Below are positions 25,101 to 38,600 of a DNA stretch of 64,000 nt, piece after piece. How positions within the stretch are numbered: position 1 is the stretch's first letter; each line of letters starts with the position of its first letter. A program made the translations under genes and the position numbers. Location: positions 23,435,049 through 23,499,048 of the forward strand of contig CM039465.1 in the NCBI GenBank assembly GCA_022414725.1, in the 5' to 3' direction. This stretch comes from Microglena sp. YARC. Lineage: Eukaryota; Chlorophyta; Chlorophyceae; Chlamydomonadales; Chlamydomonadaceae. A model generated the notes under the pieces. It made no database searches. It saw nothing but the letters and a program-made list of their open reading frames with translations, and was not told the DNA's origin.

Positions 25101-28100
25101 ACAAAAGAGTGAATGGGGTAACCAAAGCATGAGAGATTAGTCCTCGCCAGTTTTGCTTCCCTCGACTTGAGTAACAAAGCTATCTTGGTATTTGGTTAGT
25201 AGCGGAGAAAGTGAATGCAGGTGTGGCAGGGGAAACAAAAGAGGGAAAGGGGTAACAAAACAGTGGCAGGGGTAACACAATAGTGAAAGGGGTGAGAAAA
25301 GAGTGGCAGGGGTAATACAATAGTGAAAGGGGTAACAAAAGAGTGACAGGGGTAACAAAAGAGTGAAAGGGACAACAAAAGAGGGAAAGGGGTAACAAAA
25401 GAGTGAAAGGGACAACAAAAGAGGGAAAGGGGTAACAAAAGAGTGAATGGGGTAACCAAAGCATGAGAGATTAGTCCTCGCCAGTTTTGCTTCCTCGACT
25501 TGAGTAACAAAGCTATCTTGGTATTTGGTTAGTAGCGGAGAAAGTGAATGCAGGTGTGCGTTCATCCCCGCCCCCCCCCCCCCCCCCCCTCCCCCCCACA
25601 CACCCACATTATCAGCACACATGCACAAGATGGGCGCAACCCTATTTCTGCCCACCTGCAGGCCCTTTCCATTTTCCAGCTGATCACAGAACTGTTCATC
25701 TTGCTTCATGCCACCAGCCGCTAGCTCCCCAGTCAGGTTGCGCATCTTCACCGCCTCTGCAACGTTGTTATCTTGGTTCATGTCAATGGCTTGCAGGCCC
25801 TCACCGAATGTAAAAATCGTTGAGTGGTTTTGGTTTTCCGGTTTGCCCTCTCCTAGGATGATGCCTCGGTGTGAGTACCTGTACACGGACAATCAGTACA
25901 AACATCACTGAATGTATATCTTGTACTGATTACACAACACTGAATGTATATCTTTGAATAGGCAGAACAATACATGGTGGGCGGCGCAACGTGAGCCTAA
26001 CACAGATGAGTTGTACCTCGGGTGCTCCAATTGATACAAGCTGTCCCAGTCGTCTGCTGCCCAAGGCGTACCGGCTCACGCAGCAGATGGCAGTCTCCTC
26101 AACACTGCACCATGCGTCCCCAGGTTAAAAGCAGAGTGAATGGATACATATGTGCATCGATGTTGCAGTCCAAGGGTGGCTAGTTGGCTAAACACGGAAT
26201 TAGATTTGCATTTTCACAGACAGTTGTAGAAACAAACACAAACAGGCAAGGAGTCACGCAGGCACACATGTCGTTTCTCTAACAAACGCACGTGTGCATA
26301 TATTCACTTACACAGACATGCACATGTGAGCACTCACACAGGCATAGACTAACAGGCATGCTCATGTAAGCACTCACACATATGCATACAGACAAATACA
26401 CGAACATGCACACTCAAGCACACGCAGACATGCACACACAAGCATACACACATGCACACACAAGCACATGCACACTTGCGCACCTGTTGTACGGCATGCG
26501 CACTCGATAGGCCTCAAATATGGGGTTGGGGGGCTGGTCAATAGCTCCTGACATCACCACCGGGTCATCCGGTCGGCGCATGCGAACTAACACACTGAAC
26601 TGAGTGGGCCCTGCTGACTCGAGCTTTACACTGTCCAGGAAGGCAACCTTCATGGATGGGAACCTGGGGAAGCGAGGGGGGATGCAACATAAGGGGTAAG
26701 CATCATTATTTCATCACATTCTTGAGGTATACCGCGTGAACAGCACTGTTTCTGTTTTGGGCTACGAGTAGCAGCTTCTAGACAGCTCCCTTTCCTCGTC
26801 ATTGGGCAAAACCTGAAGCTAGCTAGTGTGTCTAAAAGGAGACATAACAAGCATTCAAAAGAAGCTGCACGCTGTGGGCTTGACCCAATGGCTGATTGAT
26901 GGAGCTAGCTGGAAGCTCCCATGCGTAGCCTCCCAAAAGAAACGGTGGCAAACATATGTGTTAATATGCAGCTCAGGCAGCAAGCGCTTTAAGCTACGCA
27001 CATGTCAATACCTCACATATCATAAAAATGGCCAGTCAGAGGAGCTGCCTAGAAGCTGCTGTTTGTAGCCGAAAAGAAAAACACCACTACTCACCTGTCA
27101 ATGAGGATGTCCACAGCATGCGCAAGCCATCTCAGTCTCAGGTCGTTACTGCTTCGGTTGCGCCCATAAGTCTGCAGGGTGGGGGGATGGGGAATGCAAT
27201 TACAGGATTGAGATGATGGCAGGGGATTTTGTAAGGAAAGGACCATCGTCTTCAGCACCTTAGTGCTCCTAGTAGCCTTCGGGGTGCTAGCATCAGCTTT
27301 TCGGGAGCTGCCTAGAAGCAACTGCAGGTAGCTGAAAAGAAAAGCTATGCTGTTGTTCACACTTCTCTGACAGCTGGAAGCTAAGGAAAGCAGCATATTA
27401 CGGTCCACAGCTCAAAACAAACGCCTCAGCTCCATGTTGACTACCTTGACCTTGCTCATGGCGCTGTCGCACACGAGTTCACCCAGTGTTTCTTTCAGTA
27501 TGCCCCACCTACACAACTAGAGTTGATCTTGATTGTTTGGGGTTGGGCAAGTCTCTATACCCTGAGTGGCTACTTATAGACTGTACGGTACACACTATCC
27601 ACTGCCCATTTCATGCCCCTACATTCGCCGCCAGCAGAGTGAACCGAGCAGGTATGCGCCCAAGGTGCTCGTATCAGTAAGGCCTGGTTGTGTTGTCTGC
27701 AGGCGTAGGGTAACGGTTCACCAGCAGGCAACGACCTCATACATAGTGCCCTATGTGTCCTTGGGTTGATGCAGAAGCAGCATGCATCATGAAAGATACA
27801 TACATTTGAATAGGCAGGACAATACACAGTGAGCAGTGAAATGTGAGCCTTACAAAAACGAGTGAATCCTGGAGTGCTCCCGTTGATAAGAAAGATACAT
27901 AAATGCATACATACAATGGTAGTACATGCATACATACATACTAAGGCGGTACACATCCCACCTGTACAGCAACGACATACTCAAACTTGGACTGCACCAG
28001 CGTGTCCTCAAACTGCTGGTACTGCTTTTCGCTCACTCCATGGGGCTTTGGATGCTCCATGCGGCACAACACTCGGATGCCCTGCTCATAGCACATCATG

Positions 28101-29351
28101 CCACGCACGGTGCGTGCAAGAAGCTGGCCTCTGTAAGACGCCCATAGCTGGATCTCGGTCCTCATGTCGTACAAGACACCCCCAGGGGCAAAGTCAACCT
28201 CCGTCACTGCCTTGTAGTCAATGTCCTGAGGGCTGTTAGGCATCGTGGCGATTCGCTCCTTGAAGTTGTCCCACTCCTCGGGGAACATGGAGCGCAGGTA
28301 TGCCATCGTTGAGAAGTTGTCAGTGGTCTCAGTCAAGAGGTCAGCAAGCCCCTTCTTGGGCTCTAGGTGCAGCTCCTTGGCTGCTTGCTTGGTCTCGAGC
28401 GCATAGAGCACGTCCTCCTCGTACGCCGGGGTGAGAATGGACCAGCTACGCATCTTGAGCAGCTCGGAGGGGCGGCTGAGGGTGGAGGCGGGGTGGGGGT
28501 GGTGATGACGGTGGTGGTGGTGATGACGGTGGTGGCGGTGGTGGTGGTGGAGGTGAAGGTGGTGGTGATGGAGGTGGTGGTGGTGATGGAGGTGGTGTTG
28601 ATTGAGGTGGTGTTGATTGAGGTGGTGGTGGTGGTGGTGATGATGGTGGTGGTGATGGTGGTGGTTGTGGTAATGATGGTGGTGGTGGTTGTCGTAATGA
28701 TGATGAAAATAATAATTAATGATAATGATGATGATAATTACATGTCTCCTGGTGCCCACTGGATTCCAAATGTGGCCGTGGCTTGACAGAGTCAAGGGGG
28801 ACTTCTGAACATCACGAACAAAAACAGAAAAACAAGAAAAAGATGCTAACCTGAGGGCGGGGTGGTTTAGACTGTTGACAAAGAAGCCTAAGATGCGTTG
28901 TGCTTCCTCGCTGCCAGGAGTGGCCTGAGCAGCGGCAGTGATCAACATCTTCTTGATGGTGGTGACCACCTTGAGGATGCTCTCAGGATCCATATCACTT
29001 TGGTTTCCTTTTACAGCCAACCTCAAGTTGAGCCTGATGGCATCGGGATCCTTTCGCAGGTCAGCCGCCATCTCCTGGACCACCTCCAGCAGGGTGGATG
29101 CACTTGCCACATCCTCATCCTCCATCTTGTTAGCCTCGCGAGCCTTGTACACGGCATAGCACTCTACAGGGATGGAGTGGGGTGGGATGGAGTGGGGTGG
29201 GGTGGGGTGGGTGGGTTTAGGTTTGGGACCCAGGGTTGGGTTGAGTCCAAGGGTGGGTGGATGCACTCGCCACATCCTCGTCCTCCATCTTGTTAGCCTC
29301 GTGAGCCTTAACACGGCATAGCACTCTACATGGGTGGGTTGGGGCGGGGAA

Positions 29352-29388
<37 letters not shown>

Positions 29389-32300
29389 GGGTGGGGGGGG
29401 AGGGAGGGGTAGTAGAGGGAGCTCATATGCCTATTTACAACAAGCAAACATCCAATATACCTAAACTACCTTCATGAACCACAAGACCCATCTGACTCCA
29501 TTCTTTTCAGGACCAGGTTCAGCTTGTCAGCAAAGCCTTGCGAGTCATATGGGACATCCTTCCTCTTGCACATATATATACATTGCACATATATATACAT
29601 TGCACATATATATACATTGCACATATATACTCTTCAAGGGGGCGGGAGCCCCCATGTTTATCCATTTGTCCGTTTGTCCGTGCGACCGGAAAATTGAAGC
29701 CTGACACGTCATCCAACTGTCGTGTAACTAACTTGCTTCGGTCAGCTCCATTGTTGCCACCTTTCAATCCGTTGCCAACACACTCCGCCAATTTTCCGCG
29801 TCGCTTGCGACGCTGCATAGGACTTGGCCATATAAAACATCCTTCCTCTTGCACATGGCATTTACCTGAGTCAGGAGGACGACAAGCGCCATACCACGTC
29901 CGGCGAGGTCGGTGTGCGTGTTTCGGGAAGTGGTAGCGGTTAGAGGAAGGTGTAAGCGGTCGATTCCGAACATTTTGTGAAATTCTGAAGACCCTTTTCT
30001 GGGTCCCCCCCCCCCCCCCCCCCTCAAGACCTTTTTCAACCTTTTTCAAGAAATTTCTAACTTTTTAATGAGTGAGTCGTTTAACGTGAGGAATTCGACA
30101 GATCGAAGCGTATCTGTGAGGAGAGTCTATTGGCAATGTCGCGTTCATCATGCATTGCATATAGGGGGGGTAGGAACCAAGTAGGCCGAGGCTGGGCGAG
30201 GGGTACTGCTCGAGGGGTTCACAACGACTCCCATAAGGCAAGGCAGTCGACTTGCCATCCAAAGTTGACGTCTCTTTAGATATTCGATACTCTCAGTGAA
30301 CTATCTCGTCATGATCTTGATTGATTTTCAGCACTCCAATGAGACCACCCAACTAGGCTGGCTGGCTATGGGCTGGCTATGGGAAGCTGAAATGTTACGT
30401 TTTCTCTGGATCCACTCATTTGTATGGGGTGTTACTGATGTAATGTGCAAGAGGAGATCATTTTCTGTTAAATGAGCTAACTTCCAATAATTTTCATATA
30501 TATATATAATGGACCCACCTGACTCCACTCCCTTGAGGACGAGGTTCAGCTTGTCAGCAAAGCCTTGCACGTCGTATGGGACGTCCTTCCGCTTACACAT
30601 TGCCTCTAGTTGAGTCATGAAGGTAACTAGCGCGTCAAAGGCCTATGGTGGTGGTAGGTGTGTGCGTGTGTGTGAGTGCGTGTGTGTGTGGGGGGGTGGG
30701 GGGTGTGTGGGGGGCTAACAAAATAAAAGCATCTTTCTGGGCAGTGAGTAAAAGGATCTAAGCAGTGAGAAGATAAATCAACAGTAAGAGGAGATGAGAG
30801 AATGGGACAAATGCTTACAAAAAGCAGCGACTGATTTCGTCAAATACACATCATCAGGCAGACGCACACATATAACTCCCCCCCACCACACACACACACA
30901 CAAACACATTCACACACACACGCACATATATACACACATATACAGACTCATATATACACACATATACCCACCCACTCACATATATACACACATATACAGA
31001 CTCATATATACCCTCACCCACCCAACCACCCACCTGCTTCCTGAGGCTCATGTGCTTCACGTTGATGGTCCCGGAGAAGAGGGAGCACTTCAAGATGACA
31101 TGGGCGTGCTTCCCGCTCATGAAACCTAGCTGGCATCCAAGCCAGACCAGCAGCACACGGAGCTCACTGAGCACCATGATCTGAGCCGGCTCTGTGAAGC
31201 CCGTGTCAACCACCTTTCGGATCTGACCCGCGTAGAAGAAGGTTGGTAGCAAGATTGGTCGCAAGCCTAGTGCCTTACCATCCTCCAGCCTGACAAATTT
31301 AAGCAGGTCGACTTCGTGGTTGCTGATGTAGTCGGCTACCCTCAGGTCACTCACCACCTCGTCCCAAGCCATGGCAAAGGCGTTCCACATCATGATCTGC
31401 TCTCCTACCTGTGAGTGAGTGAGAGTGAGAGTGAGAGTGAGTGAGTGAGTGAGTGAGTGAGTGAGTGAGTGAGTGAGTGAGTGAGTGAGTGAGTGAGTGA
31501 GTGAGTGAGTGAGTGAGTGAGTGAGTGAGTGAGTGAGTGAGTGAGTGAGTGAGTGAGTGAGTGAGTGAGTGAGTGAGTGAGTGAGTGAGTGAGTGAGTGA
31601 GTGAGTGAGTGAGTGAGAGTGAGTGAGTGAGTGAGTGAGTGAGTGAGTGAGTGAGTGAGTGAGTGAGTGAGTGAGTGAGTGAGTGAGTGAGTGGAGTGAG
31701 TGAGTGAGTGAGTGAGTGAGTGAGTGAGTGAGTGAGTGAGTGAGTGAGTGAGTGAGTGAGTGAGTGAGTGAGTGAGTGAGTGAGTGAGTGAGTGAGTGAG
31801 TGAGTGAGTGAGTGAGTGAGTGAGAGTGAGTGAGTGAGTGAGTGAGTGAGTGAGTGAGTGAGTGAGTGAGTGAGTGAGTGAGTGAGTGAGTGAGTGAGTG
31901 AGTGAGTGAGTGAGTGAGTGAGTGAGTGAGTGAGTGAGTGAGTGAGTGAGTGAGTTGAGTGAGTGAGTGAGTGAGTGAGTGAGTGAGTGAGTGAGTGCGT
32001 GGGAGTGAGTGAGTGAGTGAGTGAGTGAGTGAGTGAGTGAGTGAGTGAGTGAGTGAGCGAGGGAGAGTGAGTGAGTGAGTGAGTGAGTGAGTGAGTGAGT
32101 GAGTGAGTAAGTGAGAGTGAGTGAGTGAGTGAGTGAGTGAGTGAGTGAGTGAGTGAGTGAGTGAGTGAGTGAGTGAGTGAGTGAGTGAGTGAGTGAGTGA
32201 GTGAGTGAGTGAGTGAGAGTGAGTGAGTGAGTGAGTGAGTGAGTGAGTGAGTGAGTGAGTGAGTGAGAGTGAGTGAGAGTGAGTGAAAGAGTGAGTGAGT

Positions 32301-32534
32301 GAGTGAGAGTGAGTGAGTGAGTGAGTGAGTGAGTGAGTGAGAGTGAGTGAGTGAGTGAGTGAGAGTGAGAGAGTGAGTGAGTGAGTGAGTGAGTGAGATT
32401 GTGAGTTTGTGTGTGTGTGTGTGGGGGGGGGGGGGCGGTGTGTGTGTGTGTGGGGGGGTATGTCCATGCGTTTGGTGTGAGTGAGTGAGAGTGAGTGTGA
32501 AGCCAAATTGCATTGCCAGGCTGATTTGCGGGGT

Positions 32535-32618
<84 letters not shown>

Positions 32619-35600
32619 CTAAGACTGAGGAACTGGGAATGGAGAGGTGCCAAAACTTGTTTTTGGAAATTGGGATAAGGAGTTGGAAATGGGCAGGAGT
32701 GTATTTATGTGGTGTGTGTGTGCAAAAGGCATTCCAGGGCATGATCTGCTCCCCTACCTGTGTGTGTGTGTGTGTGGCACACAGACAAGGTGGTTAACAG
32801 CGGGGCGGTTGACAGAGAGCGAGCATTTCAAGAGCCACTCTTGCATACACCTTTTTGTGTGTGTGCGTGTGAGGCAGTTTGTCTATTTGCCTGTTTGTGT
32901 GTCTGTGTGTGTGTTAGTCAGCTGTATTTTTGTGTGTCTGTGTTTGTGTTAGTCAGTTTGTCTGTCTGTCTGTCTGTCTGTTTGAGTGTCTGTCTGTCTG
33001 TTTCTGTGTTAGTCGTTTGTCTGTTTCTGTGTGTGTGTGTTAGTCACTTAATCAGTTTGTCTGTTTGTGCGTGTGAGTCAGTTAGTTTGTTTGTGCGTGT
33101 TTTGCAAAGGCGTTCCACATCATGATCTGCTCTCCTACCTCGTCCACCTCATCAAAGGCAGCGTCGGCTTCGTCCTCAGCGTCATCGTCTGGCAGGGCCC
33201 CGCTCATAAAGCTGGCGTTGCTGTCAAGCCTGCTCATCGGGGTCTCGCTTGGCTTGGAGCTGAAGCTCTCTTTCACATCTTGCCACTTCAGCCTCTGCCT
33301 TGGCGCAGGCGTAGGCTTAGCAGCCTTTACCAGGGTGGCTGCAGAGACCCCTGTTGCCCCCGCCTCGTAGCCGTCACCACTCCGATTCGTCTCTAGGGCG
33401 GCAGGAGTAGGGGACACACCTGCTCCTGACTTGCCTTTTAAAATACCCGCATTCGTTGGGTGAGGCGTGCCGCGTCTGTGTACATCATTCAGGGGTGTGC
33501 CACGGAAAGGACTGTCGTGAGACTGTGGGTCGCCCCCCCTCCCCTCTTCCAACCATTTGCTGACACCCTCGTCATGTTCCTCATCTGTGGGCTTCACTTG
33601 GTTCGAGTGCCCCCAGTTTTTCCTGGCTCCACCGGAAAGCATCCTGTTAAGAAAGCCAGTAGGCGGCGGTGCCAGGGTGGTCTTCTTCACGCGCACGTCC
33701 ATCTCATCACCCTCCTCAGCTGGAGCCTTGGGTGCTACAGGCAACCTAGGTGAAACCTGAAACAATAAATTACACGTGTGTGTGTGTGTGTGTGTGGGGG
33801 GGGGGGTTAGCTGGGAAGTGGGGAAGCAACAAGGTGAAACCTGAAACAATAAATTACACGGGGGGTGAGGGAGGGTAAAGGGGGGGGAGGTAGAGGGGTG
33901 AGGGGGGGTGTGTGTGTGTGGGGGGGGGGGGGGGGGGGGGGGGGCTACGGTGTGTGGATAGGTGTGTGTGGATGTGTGTGTGTGTGTGGGGGGGGGGGGG
34001 GGTGGGGTGGGGGGAGGGGGGAGGGGTTTAGCTGGGAAGGGGGGGAAGCAACCTAGGTGAAACCTGAAACGATAAATTGCACGGGGGGAGGTTTAAAGGG
34101 GGGGGGGGGGGGAGGGGGGGGTGGGGGGGGTGGGGGGGGGGAGGCTACGGTGGGGTGGGGGTGGGTGGGGGGGGAGGAGGTTAGCTGGGAAGGGGTGGAA
34201 AGCAGCCTATGTGAAACCCGAGACAAAAAATTGTTGCACATTTAAACCAGGTAAGAAGAGTTGAGGACCTAATGTTATGCAGGCTTATAGTCAATCAGAC
34301 AAGTCCTATGCAGCGTCGCAAGCGAAGCGTAAAATTGGCGGAGTATGTTAGCAACGGAACGACAGGTGGCAACGATGGAGCTGACCGAAGCCAGTTAGTT
34401 ATGAGACAGTTGGCTGACGTGTCAGGCTTCAATTTTGGTCGGTCGGACAAACGGACAATTGGGTGAATCTGGGGGCTTGCGCCTTCCAGGAGGGGGGGCT
34501 CTGCCAAAAATACTAATATGGATTAAAAAAACACCCAGTGTAGATTAAGTAGAGACGTATGACACTTTCAGTATGGAAAGAGCCTTTTGTAGTTGGTTAG
34601 TTGGTTAGTTACTAGAATAGATTCAAGCGCTTACATTGGAGACGTTGCTCATCATGCGCTGAACAAAGCTTGTTCTCTCCTCCACTGCTTCAGCAATGGG
34701 TCCGCCACTTGGCTCGAAGCCTGCACCTTCGGCCACCGGGCGGCTTCCCCCTCGAAAGCCCGCAGCCGAAGAGCCTGCCAAGTGTGAGATGTCACTCGGC
34801 ACATTGGCATCGTTTGACTGAGAGCTGAAGAATCTACCCATGATGAAGCCAGCTCCTGTCTGGGAGGAACTGGAGACAGGTGACGGGGGATCAGGCTCCT
34901 CCTCTTCTGCTGCTGCTGCTGCTGCTGCCGCCCGATTGCCCTGGACCAGCTGCCCCCACTGCCCTGAACCAGCTGCTGCTTCTTTCCTGCCTTCACCTGC
35001 CTGGAAGGCAGGGTTAGCCGCAGCTTTGAAGCTGGGGGCACGTGAAGTCCTTGAGGCCCTAAAGGTGTGGGGGGGGAGGGGGGGGGGGGGGGGCGGGGGG
35101 GGGGGGGGGGTGAAGGTGGTGTGTGTGGGGGGGTGTGAAGGTGGTGTGAAGGTGGTGTGTGGGGGGGTGAAGGTGGTTGTGGTGTGGTGTGAAGGTGGTG
35201 AGAAGGTGGTGTGTGGGGGGGGGAAGGTGGTGTGAAGGTGGTGTGTGGGGGGTGTGAAGGTGGTGTGAAGGTGGTGTGTGGGGGGTGTGAAGGTGGAGTG
35301 TGGGGGTGTGAAGGTGGTGTGAAGGTGGTGTGAAGGTGGTGTGTGTGTGGGGGTGAAGGTGTGGTGTGGGGGGGGGTGAAGGTGGTGTGAAGGTGGTGTG
35401 TGGGGGGGGGAGAGGGGGGGATTATGAAGCTGGGGGCACGTGAAGTCCTTGAGGCCCTAAAGGTGTATGTGTGTGGGGGGGGAGAGAGGGGGGGGGGATG
35501 AAGGTGGTGTGGTGTGAAGGTGGTTTAAAGGTGGTGTGAAGGTGGTGTGGTGTGGTGTGGTGTGGTTTGAAGGTGGTGTGAAGGTGGTGTGAAGGTGGTG

Positions 35601-38600
35601 AGAAGGTGGTGTGAAGGTGGTGTGGTGTGGTGTGTTTTGAAGGTGGTGTGAAGGTGGTGAGAAGGTGGTGTGAAGGTGGTGTGAAGGTGGTGAGAAGGTG
35701 GTGTGAAGGTGGTGAGAAGGTGGTGTGAAGGTGGTGTGGTGTGGTGTGGTTTGAAGGTGGTGTGAAGGTGGTCAGAAGGTGGTGTGAAGGTGGTGTGGTG
35801 TGGTGTGGTGTGGTGTGGTGTGGTGTAGTGTGGTGTGGTGTGAAGGTGGTGTGAAGGTGGTGTGGTGTGGTGTGGTTGGTGTGGTGTGAAGGTGGTGTGA
35901 AGGTGGTGCGGAAGGTGGTGTGAAGGTGGTGTGTGTGGGGGGGGAAGGGAGGGATTATGAAGCTGGGGCACGTGAAGTCTTGAGACCCTAAAGGTGTATG
36001 TGTGTGTGGGGGGGGGGGGGGATGAAGGTGGTGTGGTGTGAGGTGGTGTGAAGGTGGTTTGAAGGTGGTGTGAAGGTGGTGAGAAGGTGGTGTTAAGGTG
36101 GTGTGGTGTGGTGTGGTGTGTTTGAAGGTGGTGTGAAGGTGGTGTGGTGTGGTTGTGGTGTGGTCTTTGAAGGTGTGTGAAGGTGGTGAGGTGTGAAGGT
36201 GGTGGTGGTGTGGTGTGGTGTGCTTTGAAGGTGGTGTGAAGGTGGTGAGAAGGTGGTGTGAAGGTGGTGTGGTGTGGTGTGTTGGTGTGAAGGTGTGAAG
36301 GTGTGTGAAGGCTGGAGAAGGTGGTGTGAAAAGGTGGTGTGAAGGTGGTGTGAAGTGTGGTGGTGTGAAGGTGGTGTGAAGTGGGTGTGAAGTGTGGTGT
36401 GAAGTGTGGTGTGGGTGGTGTGGTGTGGTGTGGTGTGGTGTGAAGGTGGTGTGTGAAGAAGTGGTGTGGTGTGGTGTGGTGTGGGAGTGTGGGTGTGGTG
36501 TGTGGTGTGAAGGTGGTGTGAGGTGGTGTGGGGTGGTGTGGTGTGTGAAGGTGGCGGTGTGGTGTGAAGTGTGTGTGTGTGGTGTGGTTGTGGTGTGTGT
36601 GGTGTGTGGTGTGGTGTGAAGGTGGTGTGGGTGTGGTGTGGTGTGAAGGTGGTGTGGTGTGAAGGTGGTGTGTGTGTGGTGTGAAGGTGTGGTGTAAGTG
36701 GTGTGTGGTGGTGTGAATGGTGTGGTGTGAAGGTGGTGTGTGGTGTGAAGTTGGTGTGAACGTGGTGTGGTGTGTGTAGTGTGGTGTGAAGTGTGGTGTG
36801 GTGTGGGTGGTGTGAGTGTGAAGTGTTGGTGTGAAGGTGGTGTGTGGTGTGAAGGTGTGTGTGGTGTGTGTGTGGTGTGAATTGGTGTTGTGTGTGAAGT
36901 GGTGTGGTGTGAAGTGTGGTGTGTGTGGTGTGGTGAGTGGTGAAGGTGGTGTGTGTGGTGTGGTGTGAAGGTGGTGTGGTGTGTGAGTGGTGTGAAGGTA
37001 GTGTGTGGTGTGTGAAGGTGGTGTGTGTGTGTGTGAATGTGTGTGGTGTGTGTGAAAGGTGGTGTGGTGGTGTGATGTGGTGTGTGGTGTAAAGGGTGGT
37101 GTGGTGGTGGTGTGAAGGTGGTGCGGTGGTGTGAAGTGGTGTGAAGGTGGTGTGAAGGGTGTGGTGTGGTGTGAAGGTGGTGTGAAGGTGGTGTGGTGTG
37201 AAGGTGGGTGGTGTGAAGGTGGTGTGAAGGTGGTGGTGTGGTGTGAAGGTTGTGGTGTGAAGGTGTGGTGTGAAGGTGGTGTGGTGTGAAGGTGGTGTGG
37301 TGTGAAGGTGGTGTGAAGGTGGTGTGGTGTGAAGGTGGTGTGAAGGTGGTTGAAGGTGGTGTGAAGGGTGGTGTGAATGGTGTGAAGGTGGTGTGAAGGT
37401 GGTGTGGGTGGTGTGGTGTGAAGGTGGTGTGAAGGTGGTGTGAAGGTGGTGTGAAGGTGGTGTGGTGTGAAGGTGGTGTGAAGGTGGTGTAAAGGTGGTG
37501 TGAAGGGTGGTGTGAAGGTGGTGTGAAGGTGGTGTGAAGGTGGGTGTGAAGTGGTGTGAAGGTGGTGTGAAGTGTGGGTGGTGTGAAGGTGGTGTGAAGG
37601 TGGTGTGAAGTTGGTGGTGTGAAGGTGGTGTGAAGGTGGTGTGAAGGTGGTCGGTGTGGTGTGGTGTGAAGGTGGTTGTGGGTGAAGGTGGTGTGGAAGG
37701 TGGTGTGAAGGTGGTGTGAAGGTGGTGTGAAGGTGGTGTGGTGTGAAGGTGGTGTGAAGGTGGTGTGAAGGTGGTGTGAAGGTGGTGTGAAGGTGGTGTG
37801 AAGGTGGGTGGTGTGAAGGTGTGGTGTGAAGGTGGAAGGTGTGAAGGTGGTGTGGTGTGAAGGTGGTGTGAAGTGTGGTGTGAAGGTGGTGGGTGTGAAG
37901 GTGGTGTGAAGGTGGTGCTGTGTGAAGTGTGGTGTGAAGGTGGTGTGGTGGTAAAGGTGGTGTGAAGGTGGTGTGAAGGTGTGTGAAGGTGGTGTGGTGC
38001 TGTGTGGTGTGAAGGTGGTGTGAAGGTGGTGTGAAGTGTTGTGTGTGTTGTGTGAAGGTGTGTGTGGTGTGGTGTGGTGTGAAGGTGGTGTGGTGTGGTG
38101 GTGTGAAGGTGGTGTGAAGGTGGTGTGAAGGTGGTGTGAAGGTGGTGTGGTGTTGTGTGGTGTGGTGTGAAGGTGGTGTGAAGGTGGGATGGTGTGAACC
38201 CACCTAGAGGGCGGGGCGTGGAAGGAGCTCTGGCGGCCGCTGAAGCTGGTAGTGGCTTGTCGGCCCATTCTTAAACCCTTAGCATTGGAAATCTTGGAAG
38301 CCGTGGTCTCAGGACCTGCCGTGTGCCTTAACTTGGGGTGCTCAGTCAACTCAGCAGCATTGAAGCTTGAAGCTCCGTTGCCGGTGAAGTCCTTCACACC
38401 GGAAAACGTAGCCACGCGCTTAAAGCTTCGCGCAAGGTTGCCTGCAAGTCCGGCCGTACCGTGCGATTCAGCCTCTTCAGGGTCCTTCTGGTACATGGCC
38501 TGGTGCTTTGCCAGGGCTAGAGGATTGGCCACTGCGAAGCGGCCATGAGTATCGACAAAGCTGTTGGACATTCGCTCATCATCTTCCTGCTGAAGGGCCA

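Noticed and set aside
24013..25177. Frames of 250-370 codons rich in Leu, Pro, Phe and Cys
   Set aside because: Translation of a 20-bp minisatellite in intron 18; only 24,073-24,306 is real.
27425..27480. Possible extra glucan synthase exon ([15 protein letters not shown])
   Set aside because: Exons 15, 16 and 17 already join in phase into an uninterrupted conserved stretch, leaving no place for it.
30854..32653. 599-codon frame of Thr-His-Ser-Leu repeats
   Set aside because: It is the translation of the GTGA array; only 31,034-31,408 within it is coding, as exon 12.
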